Source: Planctomycetota bacterium (lineage in GTDB: Bacteria; Planctomycetota; PLA2; JAEUHO01). Taken from it: 60,175 nt of DNA. The DNA lies in assembly GCA_020851795.1 (NCBI GenBank), contig JADZCA010000045.1, forward strand, positions 1 through 60,175, in the 5' to 3' direction. The stretch's first letter is position 1, and each line of letters opens with the position of its first letter. The position numbers were made by a program, and so were the translations under genes. Below, in pieces: positions 57,848 through 60,175 of this stretch. The notes below the pieces were generated by a model. That model was not told the DNA's origin. It worked only from the letters and a program-made list of their open reading frames with translations, and made no database searches.

Positions 57848-60175
57848 CTACTTCGCGTCGCCCTCGCCCATGGCCGCGCCGGCCGGCGGCGTCGGGGGCG
57901 CCCCGTCCATCGCGGGGGCCGGGGGCGCGCCGTCCATCGCGGGCGCGGCGGGCGGCGTGGGGGGCTTGACCGGCGCTTCGGGGAGCTTCTCGCCGGCGTA
58001 GGCGGAGTCCTCGGGGGCGGCGTCCACCAGCAGCGCGCGCACCACCGTCGACGCGAAGCCGCGCTCGGCCTCGGCGAGCTTGTCCTTCGCGTCGGCGAGC
58101 TGCTTGCGCAGCACGGGCTCGCGCTCGAGCACCTCCTTGCGCGCGGCCTCGCTCGCCTTGAGGTCGGTGCCCGCGAGCTTCTCCTCGAGCTTGCCCATCT
58201 CGCGCACCGCGTCGGCGACGAGGTCGGCGCTGGTGTCGAGGAGCGCGCGGACGGTCTTCTCGGCCTCCGCGCGGGCGGCCCGCGCGGTGAGGCGCTCGGC
58301 GCGTGCGGGATCGAGCTCGGCGGCGCGGCGCCACGAGGCCGCGGCCGCGTCGAAGCGCGCGCCCTGCTCGAGCACGCCGGCGGCCTCGGCGAGGCAGCCC
58401 AGCGCCTCGAACGCGTCGGCGTCGAGCGGGTAGCGCTCCTGGCCCTTCTCGAAGAAGAGGTCGTAGAACCAGCCGAGCCCCTCGTCGGAGAAGGGGCGGA
58501 GCCGGTCGGCGACCTGCACGCCCTCGGGCGTGATGCCCTTGACGGGCCCGCTCCAGCCCGCGCCCGCGAGCTTGTCCTTGAACCCCTTCTGCGCGAACCC
58601 GCTGGCGAGCACGCCCGGCAGGGCGGCCAGCAGCCGCGCCTCGCGCTCGCGCGCGGCGAACAGCTCGCGGTACGCCGCGGTCTTCGCCGTCTTGACGCGG
58701 GCGGCGGCGCGGTCGGCGGCCTCGCCGAAGCGGAAGCGCAGGTACATGCCGCCGCCCGTGCCGTCGTCGGCGCGCGGGGCGTAGGTCTCCTTGGCGAGCC
58801 ACGTGTAGTACGCGGCGCGGTCCGCCACGAGGTCGGCGCGCAGCGCGGCGTCGCGGCGCTTCTCGAGCTGGGAGCGGCGGCCGCCGGCCGCGCGCAGGGA
58901 GTCGTTCCACGCGTGCGCGACGTCGCCCCCGGGGCCCGCGTCGGGGTGCGCGCGCTCCCACGCGGTGAGCTCGGCGATCGCGGTGTCGAGCGCCTCGGCC
59001 GTCCCGGGCGCGGCCTTCTCGTCCACGCCGCGCTCGAAGGTCGTCCACGCGGCCTGCAGCGCCGAGACGGCGCCGGCGCGCGCCGCGTCGAGCGCGACGG
59101 ACGCGCCCTTGACCTCGTCGGGGGTGAGGACGCGCTGGCCCTCGTGGGTGGTCTCGCCCACCTTCTTGGCGGCGTCGCGCGCGGCGTCGAGCGCCTTCTC
59201 GGCCTCGAGGAACTTGCCCGCCTCGACGAGGCCCTTGGCGTCGGCGGCCCCCTTGGCGACGAGCTCGCGGACCTCCTTCTCGGCGGCGCGCACCGCGTCG
59301 TCGTAGGCCTTCTTCGCGCTGACCCGCTTCTCGACGTAGGTGCGGATGTCCTTCGCGCGCCGACCGGCCTCCGTGGCCTCGTCCGTGCCCGCGTAGTCCG
59401 TCGCGAGCCCGTCGTACGCGTCGGCGATCCCGCGCCAGCCCGGCTTGCTCCACGACTCTTCGAGCTTGCCGAGGTCGCGCAGCGCCTGGTTCTCGATCTC
59501 GCCGAGCTTCGCCTTGGCCTCGAGCCGCTGCTTCTCCTTCGCCGACATCGCGGGGTCGCCGGTGCTCCCCGGCTTCTCGACGACCACCGTCTCGGTCTTG
59601 ACCTTCTCCTCCCACGGCTTCATCACGATCAGCGCCGCGACCGCGGCGACCGCGACCAGCCCGCCGAGGATCGCGAGCTTCTTCGCGCGGCCCGGGTGCA
59701 GCCCGTGCGCCTCGAGGCCGAACTGCAGGCGCACCTTGTCGAGCGCGCTCCAGAGCTCGGTCGCGCTCTGGTAGCGCGCCGCGGGCTCCTTCTGCATGAG
59801 GCGCGCGACGATCTCGTCGAGCTCCTTGGGGAGGTCCTTGACGGCCGCCGCCGCGCGCGGCACCGGCGCGTTGAGGTGGGCGAGGAGGATCTCCTTCACC
59901 GACGGCGCGGGGTACGGGTTCTTGCCCGTCAGCAGGCGGAAGAACGCGCACCCGAGGCTGTAGAGGTCGGCGCGGGCGTCCACCTCGGTCTTGCGGCGGA
60001 TCGCCTCGGGCGCGATGAAGTGCGGCGTCCCGATGATCCCCTGCGCGAGGAGGTCGGCGCTCTCCGACTTCTTCGCGAGGCCCAGGTCGCACAGCTTCAC
60101 GCTGCCGTCCTGGCCGAGCATGAAGTTGTCCGGCTTGATGTCGCGGTGGAGGATGCCCTTCTTCTCGGCGAAGAT
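57848..60175 (-). CDS. membrane-tethered serine/threonine protein kinase (5' part missing)
   Basis: The gene runs off the right edge, so the N-terminal lobe is missing; 775 residues remain. The catalytic loop HRDIKPDN is near the first residues, then the DLG (DFG-type) motif in CDLGLAKK, and GTPHFIAPEA with the APE motif. The kinase domain ends near residue 145. One TM follows (about 162-185), then a long extracytoplasmic region (about 190-715) of charged helices with coiled-coil character, and a Pro/Ala/Met-rich tail of repeated PAMDGAPP units. No PASTA repeats are seen. The signal it senses is unknown. It is the first visible gene of the purN operon. Confidence 0.9.
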   Translation of the reverse strand: MFAEKKGILHRDIKPDNFMLGQDGSVKLCDLGLAKKSESADLLAQGIIGTPHFIAPEAIRRKTEVDARADLYSLGCAFFRLLTGKNPYPAPSVKEILLAHLNAPVPRAAAAVKDLPKELDEIVARLMQKEPAARYQSATELWSALDKVRLQFGLEAHGLHPGRAKKLAILGGLVAVAAVAALIVMKPWEEKVKTETVVVEKPGSTGDPAMSAKEKQRLEAKAKLGEIENQALRDLGKLEESWSKPGWRGIADAYDGLATDYAGTDEATEAGRRAKDIRTYVEKRVSAKKAYDDAVRAAEKEVRELVAKGAADAKGLVEAGKFLEAEKALDAARDAAKKVGETTHEGQRVLTPDEVKGASVALDAARAGAVSALQAAWTTFERGVDEKAAPGTAEALDTAIAELTAWERAHPDAGPGGDVAHAWNDSLRAAGGRRSQLEKRRDAALRADLVADRAAYYTWLAKETYAPRADDGTGGGMYLRFRFGEAADRAAARVKTAKTAAYRELFAAREREARLLAALPGVLASGFAQKGFKDKLAGAGWSGPVKGITPEGVQVADRLRPFSDEGLGWFYDLFFEKGQERYPLDADAFEALGCLAEAAGVLEQGARFDAAAASWRRAAELDPARAERLTARAARAEAEKTVRALLDTSADLVADAVREMGKLEEKLAGTDLKASEAARKEVLEREPVLRKQLADAKDKLAEAERGFASTVVRALLVDAAPEDSAYAGEKLPEAPVKPPTPPAAPAMDGAPPAPAMDGAPPTPPAGAAMGEGDAK

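Overview
The window is very GC-rich bacterial chromosome. It most likely comes from a Planctomycetota-type organism, an inference of moderate confidence. Supporting signs are a short 110-nt 5S rRNA, a fused SecD-SecF protein, a pared-down type II secretion locus with several pseudopilins, a futalosine-route menaquinone gene (mqnA), a membrane-tethered Ser/Thr kinase, many small lipoproteins, and both SD-led and apparently leaderless starts. No phage, insertion sequence, integrase, CRISPR array or toxin-antitoxin pair was seen. The region reads as core chromosome.

Layout. 1-1136: 3' end of 23S rRNA, 5S rRNA, then tRNA-Ile(GAT) and tRNA-Ala(TGC) with their own promoter. 1200-4697: secreted protein, nadB and hflX. 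4849-9131 (minus): yajC, a small membrane protein and secDF, the Sec accessory operon. 9281-12088: mnmA, an octaheme hydroxylamine-oxidoreductase-like cytochrome c, and HU. 12183-17444: VWA membrane protein, HEAT and TPR lipoproteins. 17564-21391: gingipain-like (C25) lipoprotein, small membrane proteins and a 4x[4Fe-4S] ferredoxin. 21514-24104: polyprenyl diphosphate synthase, folD and a purine phosphoribosyltransferase. Two tRNA-Val genes follow. 24918-29571: coiled-coil lipoprotein, alanine dehydrogenase, MATE transporter, WYL regulator. 29882-34663: miaA, a membrane-fused nadD, a Cys-rich lipoprotein, mqnA and serS. 34820-45422 (minus): type II secretion genes gspD-E-F-G-H-I-J, then a DUF3352-like protein with a GspG-like C-terminus. 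45738-51357: rpsU, a giant membrane spermidine-synthase-like protein, rpiB, and a Sua5-phosphatase fusion. 51461-54030: divergent histidine kinase and NtrC-type regulator. 54115-60175: dnaK, methyltransferase, purN, a DUF167 gene and a truncated protein kinase.

Signals that gene calls alone do not explain. (1) A family of imperfect inverted-repeat elements, with arms that begin GCCCGCCGA and end CGACGAGG, recurs six times between genes, mostly abutting stop codons. (2) A perfect 21-bp AT-rich hairpin lies between two convergent genes. (3) -10-like TAnnnT boxes lie 6-10 nt upstream of many starts that lack a clear Shine-Dalgarno, which suggests common leaderless transcription. (4) Several proteins have unusual architecture or key residues: FolD lacking the catalytic lysine, NadD fused to a polytopic membrane domain, a GspG-like domain at the end of a DUF3352 protein, and a SecF half with a very large periplasmic loop. 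(5) One tRNA-Val has C instead of U at position 33. Protein functions come from motif recognition by eye, without database searches.
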